Assembly (NCBI GenBank): GCA_012511245.1
Contig: JAAZGM010000270.1
Location: 1 to 6,156, forward strand
Source of the DNA: Methanomicrobiales archaeon
Lineage (GTDB): Archaea; Halobacteriota; Methanomicrobia; Methanomicrobiales; Methanoculleaceae
DNA: 6,156 nucleotides
Direction of reading: 5' to 3'
In this document: one piece after another, positions 1 to 4,931 of the stretch
Position numbering within the stretch: the first letter of the stretch is position 1
Layout: every line of letters begins with the position of its first letter
Position numbers and translations under genes: made by a program
The notes under the pieces: model-generated
What the model saw: the letters and a program-made list of their open reading frames with translations, nothing else
Databases searched by the model: none
Told to the model about the DNA's origin: nothing

Positions 1-1
1 A

Positions 2-550
2 AGCACAATCACAGTGGAGGCGGTCACGGCTACCGGAGCGCACCCTGCGGCAGAACTCGCCCGCCAGGAGAGCCGGTACCTGGAACTTCTCGCCGCGGCC
101 GCATCATACCGGACGGATGACGACCGGCTGATCCTCTCCGGGCCGTCGGGGCGGGATCTCCTCATTTTTTCGCGAACAGAGGAGCCGGAACGTGCGCCAC
201 TGCTCGGGACGGCGTGGCACCTCACCCGCTACAGCACCAGCGGCAGCGCCGTCGCTGCACCGATCGCGGATACCGGGATCGACCTGATCTTCGAAGACGA
301 CGGCACGCTCGCCGGATCGGCGGGGTGCAACGCTTACTCGGCGCCCTACCGGGTCAACGAGACAGGACTTACAGTGGACCGGGTCATCGCGACAAAGACC
401 TCTGCGAGCGAGCCCACGGGCATCATGGAGCAAGAGGCTGCATACCTCGCCCTCCTCCGGTCGGCGGCAGGCTACCGGATCGTCGGCGACGCCCTTGTGA
501 TCATCGACGGTGACGGCACGGCGATTCTCTTTTATGAAGCGGAGCCGTGA
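2..550 (+). CDS. Tandem META-domain (HslJ-like) protein, 5' end missing
   Basis: The reading frame is open from the window edge, so the gene begins upstream. The GTG at 14 lies inside a predicted strand of the first domain and is probably not the start. Counting residues from that GTG, 1-53 look like the C-terminal half of one META domain, with the pattern ITV..V.AT, then Q-E-x-x-Y-L-x-L-L and a final LLIFS strand. Residues about 63-175 form a complete second META domain: TAWHL, IDLIFEDDGTLAG, the family signature GSAGCNAY (102-109), then MEQEAAYLALL and AILFY. The two domains align with each other, so this is a tandem duplication. META domains occur in HslJ and in many secreted or lipoprotein-type proteins, with poorly defined roles in stress resistance. 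The second domain lacks the cysteine often found after the central T-strand (ATKTSAS here). A signal peptide cannot be assessed because the N-terminus is absent. Domain assignment is good; cellular role unknown. Confidence 0.85.
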   Translation, partial: STITVEAVTATGAHPAAELARQESRYLELLAAAASYRTDDDRLILSGPSGRDLLIFSRTEEPERAPLLGTAWHLTRYSTSGSAVAAPIADTGIDLIFEDDGTLAGSAGCNAYSAPYRVNETGLTVDRVIATKTSASEPTGIMEQEAAYLALLRSAAGYRIVGDALVIIDGDGTAILFYEAEP

Positions 551-570
551 GGGGCTAACGGTAGAGCGAA

Positions 571-590
571 CTCTTTTTGCAACATTTTCT
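571..590 (+). terminator. T-tract terminator of META gene
   Basis: Two T-runs (TTTTT at 574-578 and TTTT at 585-588) start about 24 bp after the stop codon, within a T-rich pyrimidine stretch. Archaeal RNA polymerase terminates at such U-rich tracts without needing a hairpin. Position and composition support the call; no experimental evidence is available. Confidence 0.45.
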
Positions 591-779
591 GCATTCTCCT
601 CTGCTGTTTACAAAACATATCATCCGTATTGTTAGCGGCCTCGGATCGGAAGCACGGGGAGACTCCGGAAAAGAACCGCGCGCAGCTGTTCCCCGGGTAT
701 CGCCATGACTGCCCCTGTTCCGGGGTGGGGGTTGCCGAAGAAGGGTATATGGATATTCCCCTCTCAGCGCGGATGCTCT

Positions 780-801
780 CTCTCAAAGTGAGAGCGAAAA
801 A
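780..801 (-). terminator. T-tract plus small hairpin after SnoaL-like gene
   Basis: On the minus strand the SnoaL-like stop codon (806-808) is followed within a few bases by TTTTT (797-801), then by a 6-bp stem CTCTCA/TGAGAG with a 3-base loop (780-794). The T-run alone would suffice for archaeal termination. The hairpin lies after the T-run, which is the reverse of the bacterial order, so its role is unclear. Confidence 0.4.
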
Positions 802-805
802 TAAG

Positions 806-1222
806 TTACGCCCCTGGATACGACCGTTCCTCGGCCGGGAGGGAGTAGTGTACCTGGGCGATGACCCACGCGTGACCCGTCCCGCGGAGCACCATCGTCA
901 TCCGTCCGTTCAGGTCTTGCGGGACGCCGTCGGCGATGATATGGCAGGTCAGATCGGCCATAACCCAGGCGACCGTTCCCTCGGCGCTGATCTGCACATC
1001 GGAGAGACTGAGTGCAAATGTCTCCACCTGTGAAAAATCGCGCTCGATATGCCGACGAGATGCCTCCCTCCCGATCACTTTCTCGTCGATGCCGCTCCCG
1101 AAACCGCGGAAATCCGGGTCGGTGAGCGCCATGATGCTCCCGACATCCTTTCTCCCCGCAGCCTCCACCAGTCGTTGGAGTACTGCCATGATCTGATCCC
1201 GGGTCTGCTCACTGACTCGCAT
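806..1222 (-). CDS. SnoaL/NTF2-like fold protein
   Basis: This is a 138-residue protein with the size and pattern of the SnoaL/NTF2-like superfamily. An N-terminal helix carries TRDQIMAVLQRLVEAAGRKDVGSIMALTDPDFRGFG, the usual opening in which a helix pair is followed by a 'D-x-D-F' turn. Next come I-G-R-E-A-S-R-R-H-I-E-R-D (about 49-62), beta strands ending in VAWVMADLTCHI (83-94), RMTMVLRGTGHAWVIAQVHYSLP, and a polar tail. The repeated 'G.a.vM.dl..hi' and 'w.iaqvH.S' strands are typical of the DUF4440/SnoaL_3 type. Members range from small-molecule isomerases or cyclases to stand-alone ligand-binding proteins, so no substrate can be named. There is no Shine-Dalgarno sequence before the ATG, and a TATA-like element lies about 26 bp upstream, pointing to a leaderless mRNA. 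It sits downstream of moeA on the same strand but probably has its own promoter. Fold call is good; function unknown. Confidence 0.82.
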   Translation of the reverse strand: MRVSEQTRDQIMAVLQRLVEAAGRKDVGSIMALTDPDFRGFGSGIDEKVIGREASRRHIERDFSQVETFALSLSDVQISAEGTVAWVMADLTCHIIADGVPQDLNGRMTMVLRGTGHAWVIAQVHYSLPAEERSYPGA

Positions 1223-1239
1223 AAAGAGGGATTATGCCG

Positions 1240-1245
1240 AAAAAA
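1240..1245 (-). terminator. T6 tract downstream of moeA
   Basis: On the minus strand TTTTTT occurs about 29-34 bp after the moeA stop codon. It is a candidate archaeal terminator for the fmdE-like/trmO/moeA transcript. It lies between the TATA-like element and the start codon of the next gene, so termination and initiation signals overlap here. Confidence 0.35.
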
Positions 1246-1260
1246 GATATGCGTTTCGAG
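1245..1260 (-). promoter_or_regulatory. Leaderless promoter of SnoaL-like gene
   Basis: Reading the minus strand, a purine-rich BRE-like CGAAAC is followed by the TATA-like GCATATCTT (1245-1253). Its centre is about 26 bp from the ATG at 1222, so transcription should start at or next to the start codon. The bases before the ATG (ATCCCTCTTT) contain no GGAG, consistent with leaderless translation. Confidence 0.4.
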
Positions 1261-1273
1261 CAGACACGATAGT

Positions 1274-3073
1274 TCAGGGCGAGATGGTGCCGTGCGCGTC
1301 TCCTTCCCCGGGATCCCTTCCGGCTGCCCGGAGGTACGCGCGGAACTCCGGTGAGCGTGCAGCCTCGATGAGGGCTGCAACACCCTCATCCGCGGCAAAC
1401 TCTTCTCTCACCACCAGATCGCACGTCTCATGGCCGATCGACGTGAACCGAAGCCCGGCCGCCCGCGCCTCAAGAGCCGAACAGACCTGGACGTCCGGGG
1501 ACCCGCCGGATGGGAGGGCATCGATCCCTTCCCGGGCAAACCATGCATCGAGGAGGAACTTCACCGCTACACTCCTCGGGCGGCCGGTGACTCGGAGTGA
1601 CGCGAGACTCCCGGCATCGAGGGGCTCGGCCGACGCAACCCCGAACTCCGTCCGGGCAACCGGCACCCGGAGAAGGTGCGCATCAGGCAGGTACCGGAGC
1701 ACCTGATCGCTCCATGCCGACGCAATCTCAGGAAGCACAACCGTTGCCGCGTGGCAGGTCTTCATCCGCAGGGCGAGCACTGCTCCAACCGTCGATGCGT
1801 TGCAGCAGTGGAGCAGGTAGCCCGAATCCGGGAGGCGGTTTGCAAGTTCAGTGAAGGCAGGGTCGCGCGGGCCGATGCAGATGAGCGTGCGCTCGATCGA
1901 AGCGGGCGGAACAGTGAGCCGGACGCGCACATCCTCACCCGCCTCGATCCCCTCGCGATCGGCCGGGATATGGATGTAACCGTTCGCCCGGACGACCGCC
2001 ATCTGGATACCGCCGCCCCGGGGGTGGGGTGTCGCCCAGCAGGCACCACCGACTCGGCCGATTGAGACCGGGACGAACTCGTCGAACCCGAGATCGGATG
2101 CCAGCCTCCGCGAGAGCCTGACATCCATCCCGGCACACGGGATCGATGGGAGCCCCCACCACGAGAGGAGAGCTCCGGCAACCTCGCGGAGGATCGTCTG
2201 TGCGGCGACGGGATATCCCGGCATCCCGAGAACCGGTTTTCCGCCGACGTTTGCGAGCAGCACCGATTTTCCCGGCCTGACAGCGATCCCGTGGATGACG
2301 ATCTCCCCGATCTCCTCGATGACGTCGCGAGAGAAGTCACGGGTGCCGGCCGACGAACCCGCCGAGAGGAGGACGAGATCGTTCTCAGCGACCGCCCTCT
2401 CCACCGCCTCCCGGATCAGACCGGGTTCATCGGGAACGATCCCGTAGCGGCGGCAGGTCGCCCCGACCCCGGTGAGGTAGGCTGCTGCCATGAGGGTGTT
2501 CGTCTCGACCGTCTCCCCGGGCCCGGGTGTTGTCCCGAGCGGCACAAGATCGCTCCCCGTCGGGACGATCCCGATCCGGACTGATCGGACGGCAAGCCGG
2601 TCTATACCATAGGTCGCAAGCGCGCCGATATCGAACGGCCTGATCCGGTGGCCTTTCGGGAGGACGAGTTCCCCTGCCCGGACATCCTCGCCGGCCCGGC
2701 GGATGTGCTGCCCGGGTGCTGCAGACTTCCGGATCCGGGGTATGCCGTCTTCGTCCCAGGTATCCTCGACCATGATGACGGCATCAAACGGTCGCGGGAG
2801 CACCTCGCCGGTGTTGATGCGGGCATACCCGACAAGGGGTATCGGCCGCTGATCCTGTGCGCCGAGGGTCTCGCCGCTCTTCACCGCGTAACCATCGAAC
2901 TTCGCGATATCGGCGAGGGGAACGGAGTACCCCGCATACAGGGGGTCGGCCGTCACCCTGCCGACAGACTCTGCAAGCGCCACGATCTCGGCACGGCCGG
3001 GCGAAGGGAATTCCTGCTGCATGATAGCAAGCACTCCGGAGAGCGGGGTAAGATTCAGGTACCTGTGCGGCAT
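1274..3073 (-). CDS. moeA: MoeA molybdenumtransferase with C-terminal PBP-like domain
   Basis: MoeA inserts molybdate (or tungstate) into adenylylated molybdopterin, the last metal-loading step of Mo/W cofactor synthesis in the cytoplasm. Numbering from the upstream ATG (3079), family motifs are in order: FDGYAV (61-66), TGEVLPRPFDAVIMVED (90-106), AGEDVRAGELVL (129-140), GIVPTGSDL (170-178), ETNTLMAA (192-199), DLVLLSAGSSAGTRDF (234-249), RPGKSVLLA (268-276) and KPVLGMPGYPVAA (281-293). Residues about 398-590 form a PBP-like extension, a fusion common in archaeal MoeA proteins and absent from the roughly 400-residue bacterial form. Two ATGs compete: AGGAG (3082-3086) is 8 nt from the ATG at 3073 but only 2 nt from that at 3079, so I chose 3073 (599 aa; 3079 gives 601). 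The usual GGxSxG is AGSSAG here and GLPGNP is GMPGYP. It lies 27-33 bp after trmO-fmdE, probably co-transcribed, and serves Mo/W enzymes such as the nearby FdhA. Confidence 0.92.
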   Translation of the reverse strand: MPHRYLNLTPLSGVLAIMQQEFPSPGRAEIVALAESVGRVTADPLYAGYSVPLADIAKFDGYAVKSGETLGAQDQRPIPLVGYARINTGEVLPRPFDAVIMVEDTWDEDGIPRIRKSAAPGQHIRRAGEDVRAGELVLPKGHRIRPFDIGALATYGIDRLAVRSVRIGIVPTGSDLVPLGTTPGPGETVETNTLMAAAYLTGVGATCRRYGIVPDEPGLIREAVERAVAENDLVLLSAGSSAGTRDFSRDVIEEIGEIVIHGIAVRPGKSVLLANVGGKPVLGMPGYPVAAQTILREVAGALLSWWGLPSIPCAGMDVRLSRRLASDLGFDEFVPVSIGRVGGACWATPHPRGGGIQMAVVRANGYIHIPADREGIEAGEDVRVRLTVPPASIERTLICIGPRDPAFTELANRLPDSGYLLHCCNASTVGAVLALRMKTCHAATVVLPEIASAWSDQVLRYLPDAHLLRVPVARTEFGVASAEPLDAGSLASLRVTGRPRSVAVKFLLDAWFAREGIDALPSGGSPDVQVCSALEARAAGLRFTSIGHETCDLVVREEFAADEGVAALIEAARSPEFRAYLRAAGRDPGEGDAHGTISP

Positions 3074-3081
3074 ATTCATGA

Positions 3082-3086
3082 CTCCT
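3082..3086 (-). promoter_or_regulatory. RBS deciding the moeA start
   Basis: AGGAG on the minus strand sits 8 nt before the ATG at 3073 and only 2 nt before the ATG at 3079. The spacing favours the downstream ATG. A TATA-like AGATATAAC (about 3090-3099), preceded by AAAGAG, overlaps the short trmO-moeA gap and might act as a weak internal promoter. Confidence 0.6.
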
Positions 3087-3106
3087 GGACTGTTATATCT
3101 CTCTTT

Positions 3107-3910
3107 TTACGGGGAGTGGACGCTGCAATCAAAGAGCAACGCCTCATCGGCCGCAAGGATCGCATCGACGCTCTCCGGTGCACCCCGGAGGGTAAAGATC
3201 GCCTCACGCCCGGGGCAGGAGAAGACATATCGTTCTCCTCCCGAGCACCCCAGACGGCGATTTCCCGGACGCGCGCCGGTGATCCCGATGAATGCATCGG
3301 CAATACAGGGATCGGTGCCGGTTACGATGGAGACCTGCGGGGATGCAAGGTCGCTCTCAAAGATGCGGGTCGCTGCCTCCGCCATCCGCACCGCAACCGC
3401 TACACCGGGGCAGAACTCCCCGTGATAGTTCACGGCCTCACGGATGAGGCCGGCCCGGTACTCGCCGGGGCTCATCTTCCGGATCTTCTCCATCCGGTCG
3501 TGACCGGTCGCGGAGAAGATGCAATCCCATCCTCTCTGGTAGGGCTTGATATCGATCACCGGCGTCCCATCGATCAGGTCGACGTTATCGAGCAGAAGAA
3601 ATCGGTCTTCGCGGAGACCGCGCAGCCGCACTATCGAGATGGAGAGGGGGTTAGGCCGAACCGGGGAGCGGAGCGAGAAGACACCTTTCTCCGGGAGATC
3701 GCATGAGACCTTCCGGGCGACCGCCCTCAGGACATCCCGTGCGGACTCGTGCATCCAGCAGATAAGGATCAGGTGCGAGCTCTCCTCGATACCATAGAGC
3801 CCCCTGGAATACCGGGAGAAGATCTCGATCTCGGCATCGACGCCCTGAACAGGCATATCGTTGCGGGAACGGATACCAGAATGAACGAGTCCGATAGGAG
3901 AGAGCTCCAT
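3107..3910 (-). CDS. TrmO (TsaA-like) tRNA methyltransferase domain fused to FmdE domain
   Basis: This 267-residue protein joins two families. Residues 3-128 match TrmO/TsaA (UPF0066), the SAM-dependent enzyme that N6-methylates t6A37 of tRNA-Thr in E. coli: PIGLVHS (5-11), GVFSLRSPVRPNPLSIS (76-92) and DLIDGTPVIDIKPY (111-124) are the diagnostic motifs. Residues about 150-242 match the FmdE domain: YHGEFCPGVAVAVRMAE (162-178; family HGHxCPG, with the second His replaced by Glu165), TDPCIADAFIGITG (199-212) and a closing sheet to FTLRG. H163, C167 and C202 keep the likely metal-site positions. There is no C-terminal zinc ribbon. The start is firm because the TrmO motif begins at residue 5; a weak GAAGG lies 6 nt upstream. 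It stands 57 bp after the zinc-ribbon FmdE gene and about 27-33 bp before moeA. Whether the methyltransferase part acts on tRNA here, or on something tied to Mo/W enzymes, cannot be told from sequence. Confidence 0.88.
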   Translation of the reverse strand: MELSPIGLVHSGIRSRNDMPVQGVDAEIEIFSRYSRGLYGIEESSHLILICWMHESARDVLRAVARKVSCDLPEKGVFSLRSPVRPNPLSISIVRLRGLREDRFLLLDNVDLIDGTPVIDIKPYQRGWDCIFSATGHDRMEKIRKMSPGEYRAGLIREAVNYHGEFCPGVAVAVRMAEAATRIFESDLASPQVSIVTGTDPCIADAFIGITGARPGNRRLGCSGGERYVFSCPGREAIFTLRGAPESVDAILAADEALLFDCSVHSP

Positions 3911-3920
3911 GCGGTGCCTT

Positions 3921-3940
3921 CTATATAGATAGGATATACC
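3921..3940 (-). promoter_or_regulatory. Possible internal promoter before trmO-fmdE
   Basis: On the minus strand the gap contains two TATA-like words, GGTATATCC and CTATATAG. The first is centred roughly 26 bp before the ATG at 3910, the distance expected for a short-leader or leaderless transcript. The gene could therefore be expressed separately from the FmdE-like gene upstream. No mapped start supports it. Confidence 0.35.
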
Positions 3941-3959
3941 TCCCCGTGAGGGGGGGAGG
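3939..3959 (-). terminator. GC-rich hairpin after FmdE-like gene
   Basis: CCTCCCC (3939-3945) pairs with GGGGAGG (3953-3959) across a 7-base loop, forming a 7-bp stem within a run of Gs and Cs. It begins about 9 bp after the stop codon of the zinc-ribbon FmdE gene. It may attenuate read-through or protect the 3' end of that message. No T-tract follows directly, so classic termination is doubtful. Confidence 0.3.
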
Positions 3960-3967
3960 GGTCCTCC

Positions 3968-4609
3968 TCAGTACGCTACCTTCTCATAGTAGGACTGCGA
4001 CCGGCAGTCGGTGCAGGCGCCGTCGACGAGCAGGTTGTCGGGAACCATCTCGCCGCATATGGTACAGATCGCGGACTTCCACGGCCATTTCTGGGGTACT
4101 TTCACCCGCACCCGCTCGAACGAGAGGATGTCACGCCCTGAATCGATGACTTCATCAATCAGGTCGATACCCCGGGTTCTCGGGTCAAAGAGCGGGTCCT
4201 TGGTATACCACAGGGCGAACGTCGGATACTTTCCAATCTTCTCACCGTCGACGAAGACCCGGAGCCCGTTCACGTATGGGGCATCGGCCGGTCCGTTCAT
4301 GGTGATGGCGAACTTCCCGATCGGGATCACCCGGAGTCGGTGGTTGCCGGTCGTACAGTGGGCGACCACCTGCAAGGCGTCGGGCAGGCACTTGGTGGTC
4401 TCACAGACGGCGTAGATCTTCTCGCCGCGGGTGAACTCCAGAAGTTCCATGGCGTAATCCACCATGAAGACGCCGATCAGGAGTCCGGGGGCGGCAAAGG
4501 TATGAAAGTCAATACATCGTTTGAAGTCCCCAATCAACTCAGGAGAGGAGCCTCTTGATTCGAGCCGGGCCTCGATATCTTCCCACGTATGATTCAGTCT
4601 CGGTTGCAC
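3968..4609 (-). CDS. FmdE-domain protein with C-terminal zinc ribbon
   Basis: This 213-residue protein belongs to the FmdE family, named for a gene in the molybdenum formylmethanofuran dehydrogenase operon of methanogens; its biochemical role is not established. Residues about 28-105 carry the FmdE core: CIDFHTFAAPGLLIGVFMVDYAMELL (32-57) and AVCETTKCLPDALQVVAHCTTGNHRL (67-92). The usual HGHxCPG metal motif is HTFAAPG (36-42), so the second His and the Cys are missing; H36, C69, C74 and C85 remain. Residues 182-202 form a zinc ribbon with CTIC and CTDC knuckles. The start is GTG at 4609. No GGAG precedes it and no in-frame ATG lies nearby, so initiation may be leaderless or weak. It is the first gene of the minus-strand cluster and is divergent from fdhA. 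An accessory or chaperone role for Mo/W enzymes is inference from context. Confidence 0.86.
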   Translation of the reverse strand: MQPRLNHTWEDIEARLESRGSSPELIGDFKRCIDFHTFAAPGLLIGVFMVDYAMELLEFTRGEKIYAVCETTKCLPDALQVVAHCTTGNHRLRVIPIGKFAITMNGPADAPYVNGLRVFVDGEKIGKYPTFALWYTKDPLFDPRTRGIDLIDEVIDSGRDILSFERVRVKVPQKWPWKSAICTICGEMVPDNLLVDGACTDCRSQSYYEKVAY

Positions 4610-4651
4610 GGAGAACTGTTTAGTCTGGGTAGGTTGTAAACATTTTGGATC

Positions 4652-4673
4652 AGTAAATTACATTTAATTTACT
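4652..4673. promoter_or_regulatory. 22-bp near-perfect palindrome, candidate operator
   Basis: The arms are AGTAAATTAC and, after the central AT, TTAATTTACT; 10 of 11 base pairs match, with one mismatch (C4661 opposite T4664). It lies about 43-64 bp before the GTG of the FmdE-like gene, where its AT-rich minus strand could also serve as that gene's TATA region. Symmetry of this length in a promoter suggests a dimeric regulator site. Confidence 0.5.
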
Positions 4674-4722
4674 TAAAACGGGTTGTCGCCGCATATCCTC
4701 GATGATGTGGTACTTAATCGCA

Positions 4723-4748
4723 TGATCATCGGTACAGGGCATGATATC
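4723..4748. repeat. Direct repeat copy 1 upstream of fdhA
   Basis: Shared pattern with the copy at 4776-4801: TGATCA, 4 bases, TACA, then CATGA and TATC with compensating spacers (3 and 0 bases here, 1 and 2 there). Both copies are 26 bp; 17 of 26 positions are identical without gaps. The offset is 53 bp, close to five helical turns. Confidence 0.5.
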
Positions 4749-4775
4749 CCGGGTGCTGCGGATTGAGTCCGAGTG

Positions 4776-4801
4776 TGATCAACTATACATCATGAGATAT
4801 C
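4776..4801. repeat. Direct repeat copy 2 upstream of fdhA
   Basis: Second copy of TGATCA-N4-TACA-N-CATGA-NN-TATC. It ends about 28 bp before the fdhA TATA box, a position suited to an activator or to repressor cooperation with copy 1. Confidence 0.5.
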
Positions 4802-4819
4802 TGCAAAGGTTAAAAGAGT

Positions 4820-4836
4820 AAGTTTAAATTTATATA
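4820..4836 (+). promoter_or_regulatory. fdhA promoter (BRE/TATA)
   Basis: TTTATATA (4829-4836) matches the methanogen TATA consensus and is preceded by AAGTTTAAA, a plausible BRE. Transcription should start around 4857-4861, giving a leader of about 70-75 nt before the ATG at 4932. A near-palindromic TAAGTTTAAATTTA (4819-4832) overlaps the element. Confidence 0.7.
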
Positions 4837-4837
4837 C

Positions 4838-4851
4838 TACTTAGTTAAGTA
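4838..4851. promoter_or_regulatory. Palindrome at the fdhA core promoter
   Basis: TACTTA and TAAGTA are perfect inverted arms around a central GT, directly after the TATA box and before the expected start site. A protein bound here would block initiation. The 9-mer TTAAGTAAA (4845-4853) recurs inverted as TTTACTTAA (4668-4676) at the 22-bp palindrome, hinting at a common regulator for both divergent units. Confidence 0.45.
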
Positions 4852-4864
4852 AAGCCACTATTAA

Positions 4865-4888
4865 CATGCCCGGTCCATCCGGGACATG
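4865..4888 (+). promoter_or_regulatory. fdhA leader hairpin
   Basis: CATGCCCGG (4865-4873) pairs with CCGGG-a-CATG (4879-4888): a 9-bp stem with one bulged A and a 5-base loop TCCAT. It would form 5-10 nt into the predicted mRNA and contains an upstream ATG (4866). It resembles no riboswitch class I recognise. Confidence 0.5.
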
Positions 4889-4920
4889 CCTGGCCAAACC
4901 GACGTTGAATGCAACTATCG

Positions 4921-4924
4921 GGAG
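4921..4924 (+). promoter_or_regulatory. RBS deciding the fdhA start
   Basis: GGAG stands 7 nt before the ATG at 4932. The alternative in-frame ATG at 4866 has no such element, so 4932 is preferred. Confidence 0.7.
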
Positions 4925-4931
4925 AATTCAC

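Larger units (their letters stand above)
551..805. other. Convergent intergenic region, no gene seen
   Basis: This stretch lies between the 3' ends of the META-domain gene (+) and the SnoaL-like gene (-). It begins and ends with T-tracts suited to termination on each strand. The middle (about 641-770) is GC-rich and contains small inverted repeats: CCCC/GGGG at 712-725 and an imperfect GGGTATAT/ATATTCCC dyad at 743-760. Frames cross it on both strands, but none has a ribosome binding site, recognisable motif or plausible protein composition. I see no RNA gene. Confidence 0.5.
4610..4931. other. Divergent regulatory region between FmdE-like gene and fdhA
   Basis: This 322-bp stretch has no convincing closed gene and is much richer in A+T than its neighbours, especially at 4635-4680 and 4805-4860. 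It contains promoters for both directions, two palindromes, a pair of 26-bp direct repeats and a leader hairpin, listed separately. A perfect 8-bp palindrome ATGATCAT (4722-4729) and a 7-bp dyad CGATGAT/ATCATCG (4700-4706 and 4725-4731) overlap the first direct repeat. Confidence 0.7.

Noticed and set aside
532..786. 84-codon minus-strand frame in the convergent gap
   Set aside because: It overlaps the end of the META gene, has no RBS or promoter and no family features. It remains a weak possibility only.
1762..2340. Open frame of 192 codons on the minus strand inside moeA
   Set aside because: It is in another frame of the same strand, is very rich in Ser and Arg, and has no motifs; MoeA motifs are continuous in the correct frame.
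2648..3706. Long open frame of 352 codons on the + strand opposite moeA and trmO-fmdE
   Set aside because: It spans two well-supported minus-strand genes and the gap between them, has no RBS at its start and shows no recognisable motif. GC-rich codon use on the opposite strand explains its length.
3939..3967. Two GGAGG words on the minus strand after the FmdE-like stop codon, suggesting a hidden small gene
   Set aside because: Neither is followed by ATG, GTG or TTG at a usable distance; they belong to the C/G-rich hairpin region.
4865..4888. Leader hairpin as a Moco/Tuco-type riboswitch
   Set aside because: One short hairpin of 24 nt lacks the multi-helix architecture of that RNA class, and the class is known mainly from bacteria.
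4610..4931. CRISPR array, tRNA or mobile-element end in the intergenic region
   Set aside because: Only two diverged 26-bp repeats are present with a 27-bp gap and no third unit; there is no cloverleaf, transposase, or terminal inverted repeat with target duplication.
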